A stretch of 64,000 nucleotides of DNA from Roseomonas sp. CECT 9278 (GTDB lineage: Bacteria > Pseudomonadota > Alphaproteobacteria > Acetobacterales > Acetobacteraceae): positions 1 to 64,000 of the forward strand of contig NZ_CAKKLX010000013.1 of assembly GCF_918698155.1 (NCBI RefSeq), in the 5' to 3' direction. Below, piece after piece: positions 25,937 to 35,557 of this stretch (its first letter is position 1; each line of letters starts with the position of its first letter). The notes under the pieces were generated by a model. The model did no database searches. It saw only the letters and a program-made list of their open reading frames with translations, and was not told the DNA's origin. The position numbers and the translations under genes are program-made.

Positions 25937-26332
25937 ATGTTCGCCAATTGCCAGATGGGCGGGATGGACATGGCCTTCCCGGATGTCTGCCTGACGCCCG
26001 CGGTGCCGGCGCCACTGCCGATCCCCTACCCCAACATCGCCGAGGGGCCCACGGCGGTGCCGCACCAGTTCACCACCATCGTCGGCGTCGGCCCGATGCA
26101 CAACATGGGCACCGTCACGCCCATGACCAACGGCGACAACGCGGGCGTCGCGATGGGCGTGGCGTCGGGCACGGTGATGGGGCCGTCGCGCCATATGCTG
26201 GGCGCCTTCACCGTGCTGGTGAGCGGTTCGCCGGCGACGCGGCTGACATCCATGTCCATGCAGAACAGCACGAACATCGTCGGCGCGCGCATCGTGCCGA
26301 GCCAGACCAAGGTGATCGTGCTGGCGCCGTAG
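25937..26332 (+). CDS. PAAR-like DUF4150 protein
   Basis: The 131-residue protein belongs to the PAAR-like DUF4150 family. It opens with a cysteine-containing FANCQMGGMDMAFPDVCLTP and proline-rich VPAPLPIPYPNIAEGP, then TNGDNAGVAMGVASGTVMGP and ends NIVGARIVPSQTKVIVLAP. PAAR-like proteins cap the VgrG spike and can attach effectors. The length is that of a bare cap with no fused toxin domain. It is the last gene of the cluster, 12 bp after the DUF3540 gene, and meets a convergent RTX gene 31 bp downstream. Confidence 0.85.
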   Translation: MFANCQMGGMDMAFPDVCLTPAVPAPLPIPYPNIAEGPTAVPHQFTTIVGVGPMHNMGTVTPMTNGDNAGVAMGVASGTVMGPSRHMLGAFTVLVSGSPATRLTSMSMQNSTNIVGARIVPSQTKVIVLAP

Positions 26333-26363
26333 CGGGGTCTCCGCGCGCCTCGGCACGCGGCCG

Positions 26364-28679
26364 CTACAGCAGGAACCATCCGGCGGCGGGGGTGGCGTCG
26401 GTCAGGATCAGCATCGCGACGTCCGCGGCGCCGTCGCCGTCGATGTCGCCTTCCGCCAGGTGCGTCCCGGGCGCGGTGGTGGTCACGCGCAGCCGCCCCG
26501 CCGCGCCGCCGAGCGCCGCGTCGCCGATCCAGCCGAAGGCCTGGTTGCCGGCCTGCAGCGGATCGGCGTCGATGCCGCGCAGGTCGATGCGGTCATTCCC
26601 GGTGGCGGGGCCGAAGTGGAAGTCGGCGACGATGTCGGGCGCCTCCGGCGCGCTGTCGGCAGCGAGCGAGACGACGAAGCGGTCGCCGCCGCCCGGCGTT
26701 TCGAAGAAGTCGCCGATCAGCACATCGGCGCCCGCGCCGCCGACCAGCACGTCGCCGCCCTCGCCGCCATGCAGCGTGTCGTCGCCGCCCAGCCCATACA
26801 GGATGACACCGGGGGCGGTGCTGGCGGCCACGCCGGGCAGCCCCTCGCCGGCCAGCTGGCCGATGCTGTTGGCCAAGGCGTTGCCGCGCCCGGTGACCAC
26901 CGCGCCGGCCAGCAGCAGCCCTTCGACCTGCGCGGCGGCCAGCGTATAGGCCGCGCCGAAGGTCGCGACGACCAGGTCGACGCCCTGGTTGGCGGCTTCG
27001 ACCACCACGTCGGCGGCGCTGTCGACCACATAGATATCGCCATCGGCGCCGCCCAGCATGCGGTCGCCGCCGGCGCCGCCGTCCAGGATATCGGCGCCGG
27101 CGCCGCCCGACAGCGTGTCCGCGCCGAGATTCCCCGTGATCCGGTTGGCGAGCGCATTGCCGGTCAGCAGATGCGCCGCAGCGCTGGTCGCCTCAAGGTT
27201 CTCGACATTGGCGGCGAGGGTGTAGGTCGCCGCCGTGGTCCGCACCGTGTCGATGCCCTGGTTCAGCAATTCATAGGCGACATCGCCGGTCGCGTCGGTG
27301 ACCAGCACGTCGTCGCCGGCGCCGCCGACCAGGCGGTCGATCCCGGCCCCGCCATCGAGCGTATCCGCGCCCTGCCCGCCGGCCAGCGTATCGGCGCCGG
27401 CCTCGCCGCCGATCGTGTCGTCGCCGGCGGCGCCATTGAGGCTGTCGGCGAAGGCGGTGCCGACATACTGCTCGCCCCACGCCTTGCCGAGCCAGGTCTG
27501 TGCCGCGCTGCGCGGGTCGAAGACCTGCGCCGCGATATCGAGGTTGTTGCCGCCGGGCGAGGTCAGCGTCGACCAGGTGACGATGAAGCGCCCGTCGATG
27601 AGGCCGGCGACATCGGGGCTGAATTGCTGCCCCACCGCGGCCGCCGTGGTCGGCACCAGGAAATCCACCGAGGTCGCGACGCCGGCGGCGTCATAGACGC
27701 GCGCGCGGATGTCGGCGTTCGCATTGCCGTTGCTGTAGTCCTCCCACGCCACCACGAAGCCGCCGCCGGCCAGCGCGGCCACGGCGGGATTGACCTGGTC
27801 CGCCGCGGTGGTGGTGTTGACCTGCGACACGGCGGCGCCGCGGCGGAGCATGATCTCGGTGAACTCAGGGGCGTTCTGCACGCGCCGTTCCCACACGGTC
27901 ACCTGCACGCCGTTGGTCAGCAGCGCGACATCGGCATCGGTCATGAAGGCGGTGAGCGGCCCGCCATCGAGCTGCGCCGGCTGCCCCGCCACCGCGGCCG
28001 GCAGCGCGCCGGTGAAGCCACGGCCATAGATGCCGTCGATCGCCGCATCCGGCGGCAGCGCGTCCTGCCAGGCGGCCACGAGGGCGGTGCCGCCGGCCGC
28101 CAGCGCCGGCGCCGCATCGCCACCCACGCCGCCCGTCGCACCGCTGATCCGCGTGGGCCCGGCGCCGAGCGCACCGCCGCCCGCGCCATAGCCGCGCGCC
28201 ATGATGGCGGTGTTGCTGACGCCGGTGACCGCCTGGCTGGCATCCTCCCACGCCACCACGAAGCCGCCATTCGATGTCCCGGCAATTGCGCCCTGGCGCT
28301 GGTTGCCGGCAGCGGTGGCGACGGCGACCTCGGCCGTGCTGCCCGCCCCGCCGGCGGCGAAGGCGCGCGCCGTGACATCGGCATTGCCGACCAGGCTGTT
28401 GGTCCAGACCACGGCGAAGCCGCCGCCGGTCAGGGCCGCCACCTCGGCATCCTCCTGCAGGCCGGCGGTGGCGGTATTGGCGGTGCGGTCGGTGGCCGTG
28501 GTGGGCGCGGCGCGCGCATCGAACTGGCGGTAGCGGATATCGCCGGCATTCGCCGCGAGGTCGGTCCAGGTCACCACGATGCTGCCGTCGCGCAGCACGG
28601 CGACCGAGGGCGCGTCCTGCGCGCCGGCAATGCTGGCGTTCAGCCGCGTGACGGCGCCCTGGCGGGCGGGAACGGCCAT
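26364..28679 (-). CDS. RTX-type calcium-binding protein
   Basis: The 771-residue protein has two halves. Residues about 1-430 are a row of repeats with a GGFVVAWED or DGSIVVTW core spaced 45-70 residues apart, possibly a beta-propeller. From about 400-700 it has RTX nonapeptides (GGAGADTL, GGAGDDVL, GGDDTLHGG types) that bind calcium. A final DIDGDGAADVAMLIL region is typical of type I secretion substrates. No signal peptide is present, as expected for type I secretion. No HlyB/HlyD/TolC genes occur here. Codon usage and composition match the surroundings. Hemolytic or enzymatic activity is not evident. Confidence 0.87.
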   Translation of the reverse strand: MAVPARQGAVTRLNASIAGAQDAPSVAVLRDGSIVVTWTDLAANAGDIRYRQFDARAAPTTATDRTANTATAGLQEDAEVAALTGGGFAVVWTNSLVGNADVTARAFAAGGAGSTAEVAVATAAGNQRQGAIAGTSNGGFVVAWEDASQAVTGVSNTAIMARGYGAGGGALGAGPTRISGATGGVGGDAAPALAAGGTALVAAWQDALPPDAAIDGIYGRGFTGALPAAVAGQPAQLDGGPLTAFMTDADVALLTNGVQVTVWERRVQNAPEFTEIMLRRGAAVSQVNTTTAADQVNPAVAALAGGGFVVAWEDYSNGNANADIRARVYDAAGVATSVDFLVPTTAAAVGQQFSPDVAGLIDGRFIVTWSTLTSPGGNNLDIAAQVFDPRSAAQTWLGKAWGEQYVGTAFADSLNGAAGDDTIGGEAGADTLAGGQGADTLDGGAGIDRLVGGAGDDVLVTDATGDVAYELLNQGIDTVRTTAATYTLAANVENLEATSAAAHLLTGNALANRITGNLGADTLSGGAGADILDGGAGGDRMLGGADGDIYVVDSAADVVVEAANQGVDLVVATFGAAYTLAAAQVEGLLLAGAVVTGRGNALANSIGQLAGEGLPGVAASTAPGVILYGLGGDDTLHGGEGGDVLVGGAGADVLIGDFFETPGGGDRFVVSLAADSAPEAPDIVADFHFGPATGNDRIDLRGIDADPLQAGNQAFGWIGDAALGGAAGRLRVTTTAPGTHLAEGDIDGDGAADVAMLILTDATPAAGWFLL

Positions 28680-28892
28680 GCGATGCCTCCGGCACGGGAT
28701 GCCTGTCCGGGCGCGGTGTCGTGCCACCCCGCCGGCCGCTGGCGGCGCGGCGGGGAGGTCCGCCGGACATCGGATGCGCGAGCGTAGCGCGCCGCGGCGC
28801 CCGAGGGAATTGCGCCGCTGCTGCAACGACACCCGACGCAGCCCGCGACGCGCCACGCGGTGCGCTGGATCACCCCGCGGCGCAGCGCCCGG

Positions 28893-31800
28893 TCAGGACA
28901 CGCCGAGCCGCAGCGTCCCGGCGCCCACCAGCGCGGCCAGGCGCGCCGCCACCGCCACCTGCGCCGAGGCATCCAGCCCCAGCACCGCCAGCACGCCCGC
29001 GGCAAGCTCGGCTTCGGTCAGCAGGGGCCGCGCCGCCAGCAGCGCCTGCGCGGTCGCGGCAATCTCGGCCGGCGGCACGGCGGCGGCGCGGCGCAGATGC
29101 GCGGCCGCGGCGCGCCGGTCGCGCGGCACCACCTTCGTCGCGGCCGTGGCCAGCGCGCCGGCGGCCTCGGTCACGCCATGATGCGCGCGGGCCATCGCCA
29201 TGGCGTGGCGGATCGCGTCCTTCTCCTTCGGCGCCAGCGCCTCGCGCCCAGCCAGCAGGCGCAAGCGTTCGGCCAGGCTGTCGGGGGTGAGTGGCGCCTC
29301 CACCGCGACGATCTCGCCGATCGCGGCGGCCAGCGTGGCGGCGGGCAGCGCGTCCAGCGTGCCCTGGGGCAGGGCCGGCGCGGCCTCGCGATAGGGCTCG
29401 GCCAGGCCGGGTTCGGGTGGTGGCGCGGCGGGTGCGGCCGGTGCCGCGGCGGGCGTGGCGCCGAGCGCCGCCATCACCTTCGCCGCCTCGGCCTCGGGCC
29501 GCGCATACCAGGCGAGCGACCAGGCGCGGGCAAGCTTCCAGCCCATCATCTCGAGCGCGCCGGGGCGGCCGCGCTCGCGGTCGCGCGCACAGCGCAGCGC
29601 GGCCCAGTCGCCGGCATCGGCCTCGATGCCCAGGTCGTAGCCCGTCTCGCCGCGCGCGGCGACATCGAGGAACAGGCCAGCCAGGCCGACATGCGGCACG
29701 GCCTCGCGCCCGGCGGCGGTGACGGCTTCGGCGATGGCGTCGGTCAGCGCGCCGCTCGCTGCGTCGCCGCCACCACGCGGCGCGACGGCCGGCGCGGCCG
29801 CGAAGGCGAGGAAGGTCTTGAGCGCGGCGACACCACGGCCCGAGGCGCGTGCGAGGTCGATGTCATCCGCGCCGATGCCGGAGAACACCACGCAACGCTT
29901 CTTGGCGCGCGTGATCAGCACGTTCAACCGCCGCTCGCCGCCCTCGGCCGACAGCGGCCCGAAGCGCATCGCGAGCCGCCCGTCCTTGTCGCGCCCATAG
30001 CCGACCGAGATCATCATCGCGTCGCGCTCGTCGCCCTGCACGTTCTCGAGGTTCTTCACGAAGAAGGGCTCGTCCGCGTGGTCGGCGAAGAAGGCGTCGG
30101 CGGACGGGTCGGCGCGACGCGCGGCCTCGATCGCATCCATGATGGCGTCGCGCTGCTTGATGGAAAACGCCGCGACGCCGAGCGTGTCGCCGGGGGTTTC
30201 CTTCGCGTGGCGCATCACGGCTTCGGCGACGGCGGCGGCCTCGGCGCGGTTGGTGCCCTCGCCGGTTTCCCAGGCGCCATCGACGCGCACCAGCGACAGA
30301 CCGAGCAGCGCCGAGCGCGGGCGCGGGCTGGGCAGCACCAGCAATCGGTTCTCGTAGAATTCCTGGTTGCTCGTCGCGATCAGGCTCTCGTGCCGCGACC
30401 GATAATGCCAGCGCAGCATCGCTCGCGGCACACCGCGCGCATTGCACAGGCCCAGGATGGATTCGACATCGCGCGCCGCCACGGCGTCAGGTGCCTCCTC
30501 GGGCGGCGTGTCGCCCTCCTCCTCGGTCATGCGCTGGAAGAAGCGGGTCGGCGGCATCTGCCGGTCGTCGCCCACCACCACCACCTGGCGGCAGCGCGCG
30601 ATGGCACCCAGCGCATCGACGGGTTCGACCTGGGATGCCTCGTCGATCACCAGCAGGTCGAAGGACAGGCCGGGACGAAGGCCGTGCGGCGGGGCCAGGA
30701 ACTGCGCGACGGACAGCGGCGACATCATGAAGATCGGCTTGGCCTGTTGCACCGCGCCTGCGGCGCGGGTGAGCAATTCGCGCACCGGCAGATGCCCGCG
30801 CTTCTTCTCCATCTCGCCGCGGATCACGGTCATGCCGGGCGCGCCGTCGCGCACCTGCTTGACGCGGTCGGCATGGGCACGCGCGGCCTCGGTGCGCGTG
30901 AGTGCTACGCGCGCGCGGTCGGCGTCGCGGAATTCGGTGACCAGGCGGTCATAGGCGGCGGCATCGAAGGCGGCGAGGTCGGGATGCTGCACGGAGGCCG
31001 CGCGCAGCAGGCCCTCATGCAGCGCGTAGGCGAAGGCATCCTCGGCGGCTTCGGGCGCCAGGCGCCCATCCTGCAGGCGCTGCACGATGGGATCGAGCCC
31101 CTGCGCGGCCGCCAGCGCGCGCCGCCAGCCCTGCCAGGGTGCCAGCGCCTCGGGCCGCTCCGCCCAGGCACCCAGCCGGTCGGCGATGGCGGCGAAGGGC
31201 GGGTCCGCGGTGCCGAAGGCCGCGAGCGGGTCGAGGCGCGTCGCCTGCTTCAGGTCGGTCCAGGCCGCGGCGCCGGCCTCCAGCACGGCGGCATCGCCGG
31301 TCGGGGCCTCGGCCGCCAGCGCAACGGCCGCCTCCGGCCCATGCTTCTGCCGCCAGAGAATCAGCGCCGACATGGTGGACGGGTCGGTGTCCTCGCCCTT
31401 CCACAGCCGGCCGAAGGCGGCCGCACCCAGCGCATTGCCGTTGCGCACGCGCCCGCGCGCGGCCTGGCCGGTGATGGCGGCCTCGATCGCGCCGAGCGGA
31501 TCGGCGCCGTCGCGCGCGACGCGCGCCGCGACCTCCTGCGCCGCGCGCTTGCCCGAATTGAGGAAGCCGAAGAAGCCGCCTGACGACGCGAGCCCCGCGC
31601 GTGCTTCCTCAAGCCCCGAGACATCCAGCGCGCCGGGCTTCAGCCGCGGGTCGCGCTTCGCGATGGCGAGCTGCGCGACCGCTTCGGTCAGGGAGACGAG
31701 CGGCGCAGGGTCGGCGCGCCAGGCCGCGCTGGCCATCGCCGCCTTGTCATGCGCTGGTGCCTCGCGCAGCGCGGCGGCGGATTTCAGGCGCGCGGCGATG

Positions 31801-33422
31801 CCGGCCGGCCCCGCCACGCCACCCGCCGCGGCGCCGGCCGCGGCGAAGGCGCGGATCCAGCCGGGCAGCCGCGCCATCAGCCGGTCGGCATCGGCGGGGC
31901 CAAGGTCGGCGCCCACGCCACGCCAGGGGTTCTGCGCGCCATCCGCTTCCACCGCGCGCGCCGCCAGGTCGCGCACCGCGTCGCGCTTCGCGGCGATGGT
32001 CGCACCGTCCCAGCCGCCGGCCTCCAGCGTGAAATCCGGCACCGGCGCGCCGCGGCGGCGCAGGCCGACCAGCGTGCCGATCACCTGGTGCAGCGGGATG
32101 CCGGAGACACCCGCCTGCGCGCGCATCGCCGCGGCGTGACGGTTCAGCCGGCCGCGCAGCGTCGCGAGGCGTTCCACCACCGCCGCGCGGTTGGGCTTGG
32201 GCGGCGGCGGCAGCGCCAGCGTCGCGCGCAGTTCATCGAGAACGGCCCGCTTGGACTGCTTCTCGCTGTGCAGTTCGAGGCAGGCGGCGCCGAGGCCGAT
32301 GTTCTCGAGCCGTCGCTTCACCACCTCCAGCGCCGCCAGCTTCTCCGCCACGAACAGCACGGAGCGGCCATCGAGCACGGCCTGCGCCAGGATGGTCGCG
32401 ATGGTCTGCGACTTGCCGGTGCCGGGTGGTCCCTGGATCACGACATGGCCGCCGCGCCGCACGCTCTCCGCGGCCAGCGCCTGAGACCCGTCCATGTCGA
32501 CCACGTGGTCCAGGCGCTCGACCGGGATCGCTTCGTCCACATCGGCATCGTCGGGGAAGGTCGGCTGCGTGGTCAGCGGCGCGCCGCCGACCAGCGCCTG
32601 CACCAGCGGGTGGTCGGCCAGGCCGGGATTCTCCTCCGGCCCGAGGTCGCGCCACATCAGGAATTTCGCGAAGGAGAACAGGCCGAGCGCCAGCGCGTCG
32701 GCATCGACCGACCAGTCGGCGCGATCCTTCACAGCACCAGCCACGGCGGCCGCCCAGGCGGTCGGGTTGTAGGCGGCCTCGTCGAAGGCCGGCAGCGTCG
32801 TGCCGAATTGCACCTTCAGCATTTCGCGCAGGCTGAGGTTCTCGGCGATCTCGGTCGCCCCCGCGCGCAGGCGGAAGGTCTGCGAGACGCCCTCGCGCTC
32901 GATCGTGACGGGCAGCAGCGCAAGCGGCGCGCGGCGTTCGGTGGTGGGTGTCGCGGGGTCGCGCCAGGACAGCACGCCGAGCGCGAGATACAGCGTCGGC
33001 ACGCCGGTTTCCTCGCGCGCGGTGCGCGCATCGGTCATCAGGTCGCGCAGGCGGCGCGCCAGGTCGGCGGCGGCCAGGCGCACGCGCAGCAGGTCGTCGC
33101 GCTGCCAGTCCTCGCGCGTCGCCTTGCCGTCGGCCTGCGCGACGCCTTCCGCCTTGGCGGCGGCCTTGGTGGTGCGCTTGCGCGTGCGCTTCGGCTTGCC
33201 CTCGGCGGGGGTGTCCTCGGGCGGCGCTTCCTCGCCCGCCGCCTCGAAGCCGAAGGCGCGGCCGGCACCGAGCGCGGCGGCGACGAAATCCGCGTCCTCG
33301 TCGTCCAGGATGACCACGCCGCGCGACCGCCCGGGCTTCGGCAGCGACAGCAGCCGGTTGCGGGTGGAGAGGTCGAGGAGCGCGCGGCGCGCTTCCTCCA
33401 GGGCCTGGCCTAGCTGCGTCAT
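28893..33422 (-). CDS. SF1 helicase-nuclease (DUF4011, MTES_1575 and DUF3320 domains)
   Basis: The 1,509-residue protein combines an N-terminal DUF4011-like domain (about 1-260), a split SF1 helicase core, a PD-(D/E)XK-type endonuclease segment (about 1215-1310) and a DUF3320-like C-terminus (about 1340-1500). Walker A (GPPGTGKSQT) is at residues 331-340 and LLVIDEASQVEP is at about 920. In the nuclease segment, the aspartate in FLDVA, the glutamate in GIEAD and RDRERG retain the expected acidic/basic residues. A Lys/Arg patch (75-90) lies inside the first domain. Related large helicase-nucleases are linked to DNA repair or phage defence, but no partner genes are next to it here. Confidence 0.87.
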   Translation of the reverse strand: MTQLGQALEEARRALLDLSTRNRLLSLPKPGRSRGVVILDDEDADFVAAALGAGRAFGFEAAGEEAPPEDTPAEGKPKRTRKRTTKAAAKAEGVAQADGKATREDWQRDDLLRVRLAAADLARRLRDLMTDARTAREETGVPTLYLALGVLSWRDPATPTTERRAPLALLPVTIEREGVSQTFRLRAGATEIAENLSLREMLKVQFGTTLPAFDEAAYNPTAWAAAVAGAVKDRADWSVDADALALGLFSFAKFLMWRDLGPEENPGLADHPLVQALVGGAPLTTQPTFPDDADVDEAIPVERLDHVVDMDGSQALAAESVRRGGHVVIQGPPGTGKSQTIATILAQAVLDGRSVLFVAEKLAALEVVKRRLENIGLGAACLELHSEKQSKRAVLDELRATLALPPPPKPNRAAVVERLATLRGRLNRHAAAMRAQAGVSGIPLHQVIGTLVGLRRRGAPVPDFTLEAGGWDGATIAAKRDAVRDLAARAVEADGAQNPWRGVGADLGPADADRLMARLPGWIRAFAAAGAAAGGVAGPAGIAARLKSAAALREAPAHDKAAMASAAWRADPAPLVSLTEAVAQLAIAKRDPRLKPGALDVSGLEEARAGLASSGGFFGFLNSGKRAAQEVAARVARDGADPLGAIEAAITGQAARGRVRNGNALGAAAFGRLWKGEDTDPSTMSALILWRQKHGPEAAVALAAEAPTGDAAVLEAGAAAWTDLKQATRLDPLAAFGTADPPFAAIADRLGAWAERPEALAPWQGWRRALAAAQGLDPIVQRLQDGRLAPEAAEDAFAYALHEGLLRAASVQHPDLAAFDAAAYDRLVTEFRDADRARVALTRTEAARAHADRVKQVRDGAPGMTVIRGEMEKKRGHLPVRELLTRAAGAVQQAKPIFMMSPLSVAQFLAPPHGLRPGLSFDLLVIDEASQVEPVDALGAIARCRQVVVVGDDRQMPPTRFFQRMTEEEGDTPPEEAPDAVAARDVESILGLCNARGVPRAMLRWHYRSRHESLIATSNQEFYENRLLVLPSPRPRSALLGLSLVRVDGAWETGEGTNRAEAAAVAEAVMRHAKETPGDTLGVAAFSIKQRDAIMDAIEAARRADPSADAFFADHADEPFFVKNLENVQGDERDAMMISVGYGRDKDGRLAMRFGPLSAEGGERRLNVLITRAKKRCVVFSGIGADDIDLARASGRGVAALKTFLAFAAAPAVAPRGGGDAASGALTDAIAEAVTAAGREAVPHVGLAGLFLDVAARGETGYDLGIEADAGDWAALRCARDRERGRPGALEMMGWKLARAWSLAWYARPEAEAAKVMAALGATPAAAPAAPAAPPPEPGLAEPYREAAPALPQGTLDALPAATLAAAIGEIVAVEAPLTPDSLAERLRLLAGREALAPKEKDAIRHAMAMARAHHGVTEAAGALATAATKVVPRDRRAAAAHLRRAAAVPPAEIAATAQALLAARPLLTEAELAAGVLAVLGLDASAQVAVAARLAALVGAGTLRLGVS

Positions 33423-33519
33423 GCGTCCCCCTATAGCGCGCCGGCCCGAGTCCCGCGCGGCCGGGCGCCAGTTCTGCTGGCACCGGCGCGCGTCGATGCC
33501 TCCAGGCCATTGATTTCAT

Positions 33520-33568
33520 GGGCATCCTGACCCGGCCGGAGGAGTCCGTCCGACCGGGAGCCGCGCTA
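33520..33568 (+). repeat. 49-bp dispersed repeat, copy 3 (diverged)
   Basis: GGGCATCCTGACCCGG through GCGCTA matches the copies at 94-142 and 55272-55320 without length change (about 37 of 49 positions identical to copy 2). Its last three bases form the stop codon of the antiporter gene on the other strand. Upstream, TTGATTTCAT also resembles the TTGTTTTCAC before copy 2. The rest of the 33423-33519 spacer shows nothing. Confidence 0.5.
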
Positions 33569-35134
33569 CCGATCCACCGCCCCCAGCAGCCGCCGCAGGC
33601 GCAGTTCCTCGAGGTCCAGTTCCTCCACCAGGCGCGTCATCAGTTCCTCGTCCACCCCATCCTCCGCGTGGTGGCGCAGCAGCCTCGCGCGGCCGGCGCG
33701 CAGCGCGTGCAGCCGATGGTCCAGCCGCGACGCGCGCTCGGCCGCGATGGCGCCCTGGTTGATGCCGTCCAGCAGCCGCACCCGGTCGCGATATTCCGCC
33801 AGCAGGTCCTTGGCGATGGCGCCGGCCAGCAGGTCCTCCGCGCGCCGTTCCATCTCCCGCAGGGCGGCATGGGCGACCAGCGTGCGTGCCGCGGCTTCGT
33901 CGATCGACATGGCGGCGCGGCGCGGTTCCTCCACGCCCAGCCGGCGGATCAGCCATTCGAGCGACGTGCCCTGCACCACCAACGTCGCCAGGATGGCGGC
34001 GAAGGACAGGAACACCAGCAGGTCGCGCTCGGGGAAGGTCACCGGCAGGGCCAGGGCGGCAGCCAGCGAGACCACGCCGCGCATCCCCGCCCAGGACAGC
34101 ACGGTGATGTGCCCCCAGGGCGGCATCGGGTCGTGCCGGCGCACCGCCGGGATCTGGCGCGGCAGCCAGCTGGCGGGAAACAGCCAGACGAAGCGCGAGA
34201 CGATCAGCACCAGCGACAGCGTCACCGCCAGCAGCGCCAGGTGCCAGGCGGGATAGTCGTGCAGCCGGTCCAGGATGCCGTTCAGCTGCAGGCCGATCAG
34301 GATGAACACCAGGCTGTTCAGCACGAATTCGATGAAGGTCCAGACCGCGCGGGATTCCCGGCGCGTGCGCGCGGACAGGCTGTTCTGCGCGCGCCCCAGC
34401 ACCAGCCCCGTCATGACCACCGCGATGACGCCCGACAGGTGCAGCGCCTCGGCGCCGAAGAAGGCGGCGTAGCAGGCGATGAAGGATGCGGCGGTCTCGA
34501 GCAGCGTATCCTGCAGGCGGGCGCTGGCCAGCACCACCAGCCGCCCCACCGCCCAGCCCACCAGCGCGCCGCCGACCGCCACCACCAGGAAGGTCAGCCC
34601 GGCCTGCGACCAGGAGAAGGTGCCCGCCATCGTCGCCAGCACCGCGAAGCGGTAGAGCACCAGCGCGGTGGCGTCGTTGATCAGGCTCTCGCCCTCCAGC
34701 ACCGTGACGATGCGGCGCGGCAGGCGCAGCTTCTGCAGCACCGCGCCGGCGGCCACCGCGTCGGGCGGCGCGACGATGGCGCCGAGCGCGATCGCCGCCG
34801 CCCAGGGAAAGCCCGGGATCATCAGCTTGACCGCGGCGGCAATGCACAGCGCGGTGAACAGCACCGCGCCGACGGCCAGCAGCAGGATGGGCCGCAGGCT
34901 GGTGCGGAAGGCCGCCCAGTCGGTGCGGATGGCGCTGACCTGCAGCAGCGGCGGCAGGAAGAAGGCCAGGGCGAACTCGGGGTCGAGCTCGATCTCCGGC
35001 ATGCCGGGGATGAACGCGAGCGCCATGCCGCCCAGCACCAGCACCACCGGATAGGGCAGCTTCACGCGGCGCGCGACCAGCGCGAAGCCGACACAGGCCG
35101 CCATCAGCGCCAGCAGGACATGGAGCAGGCTCAT
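33566..35134 (-). CDS. Na+/H+ antiporter (NhaP/CPA1 type)
   Basis: The 522-residue protein has 12-13 hydrophobic segments in residues 1-400 and a soluble helical tail (about 405-522). The CPA1 motifs are present: VAPPDAVAAGAVL (121-133) with the cation-binding Asp, LEGESLINDATALVLYRFA (146-164), and GMRGVVSLAAALALP in the second half. It exchanges sodium or potassium for protons across the inner membrane and helps pH and salt control. The frame extends upstream, but membrane topology starts at this ATG. It lies downstream of a small membrane protein and DUF1003 on the same strand, with a GC-rich 252-bp gap. Confidence 0.92.
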   Translation of the reverse strand: MSLLHVLLALMAACVGFALVARRVKLPYPVVLVLGGMALAFIPGMPEIELDPEFALAFFLPPLLQVSAIRTDWAAFRTSLRPILLLAVGAVLFTALCIAAAVKLMIPGFPWAAAIALGAIVAPPDAVAAGAVLQKLRLPRRIVTVLEGESLINDATALVLYRFAVLATMAGTFSWSQAGLTFLVVAVGGALVGWAVGRLVVLASARLQDTLLETAASFIACYAAFFGAEALHLSGVIAVVMTGLVLGRAQNSLSARTRRESRAVWTFIEFVLNSLVFILIGLQLNGILDRLHDYPAWHLALLAVTLSLVLIVSRFVWLFPASWLPRQIPAVRRHDPMPPWGHITVLSWAGMRGVVSLAAALALPVTFPERDLLVFLSFAAILATLVVQGTSLEWLIRRLGVEEPRRAAMSIDEAAARTLVAHAALREMERRAEDLLAGAIAKDLLAEYRDRVRLLDGINQGAIAAERASRLDHRLHALRAGRARLLRHHAEDGVDEELMTRLVEELDLEELRLRRLLGAVDR

Positions 35135-35386
35135 GCGGCGCCGATGGCGGCGCCGCGCGCGCCGAAGCCCGGCCGCGGGGCCTGCGGCGCGGCAGGTGTC
35201 CAGGCCGGCCGGGCGCGCCGCGGGCGGGCGAATGCGGCTGCGCGCGCCGTCATGGCGCGAAGCCTGCCGAGCGGTGGCCGGCCCGGCGCCGGCTGCCGGC
35301 ACCGCGCGGACAGCCGGCGGGGGCGTGCCCGGGGAGGCCGTGGGTCGGCAGCGCCGGCAGGGCTTGCGGCCCTGTGCGGCAGGGCG

Positions 35387-35557
35387 TCATTCGTCCTTCC
35401 GCCAGCGCCACAGCACCACCAGCAGCACGGCGCAGACCAGCACGATGGTGGTCAGCATGCCCTGCACCACGCCGAAATTCGCGCTGTCGCGCGCCACGAA
35501 CAGCGCCGCCAGGGCGCCGCCCATCGCCAGCAGCCCGCGGACGACCAGGTTGATCAT
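35387..35557 (-). CDS. Small two-helix membrane protein, 56 residues
   Basis: The short frame begins MINLVVRGLLAMGGALAALF and ends LLVVLWRWRKDE. It has two hydrophobic segments (about residues 3-21 and 33-50) around a polar turn, ending in a charged tail. I do not recognise a family. Its ATG overlaps the stop codon of the DUF1003 gene (ATGA), strong evidence for translational coupling and for being a real gene. By position it may be an accessory membrane peptide for the DUF1003 protein. It would be missed by usual length cut-offs. Confidence 0.7.
   Translation of the reverse strand: MINLVVRGLLAMGGALAALFVARDSANFGVVQGMLTTIVLVCAVLLVVLWRWRKDE

Noticed and set aside
19352-26332. A complete T6SS or a contractile phage tail module
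   Set aside because: No sheath, tube, baseplate, ClpV or membrane complex genes are visible. Only tip and accessory genes are present.
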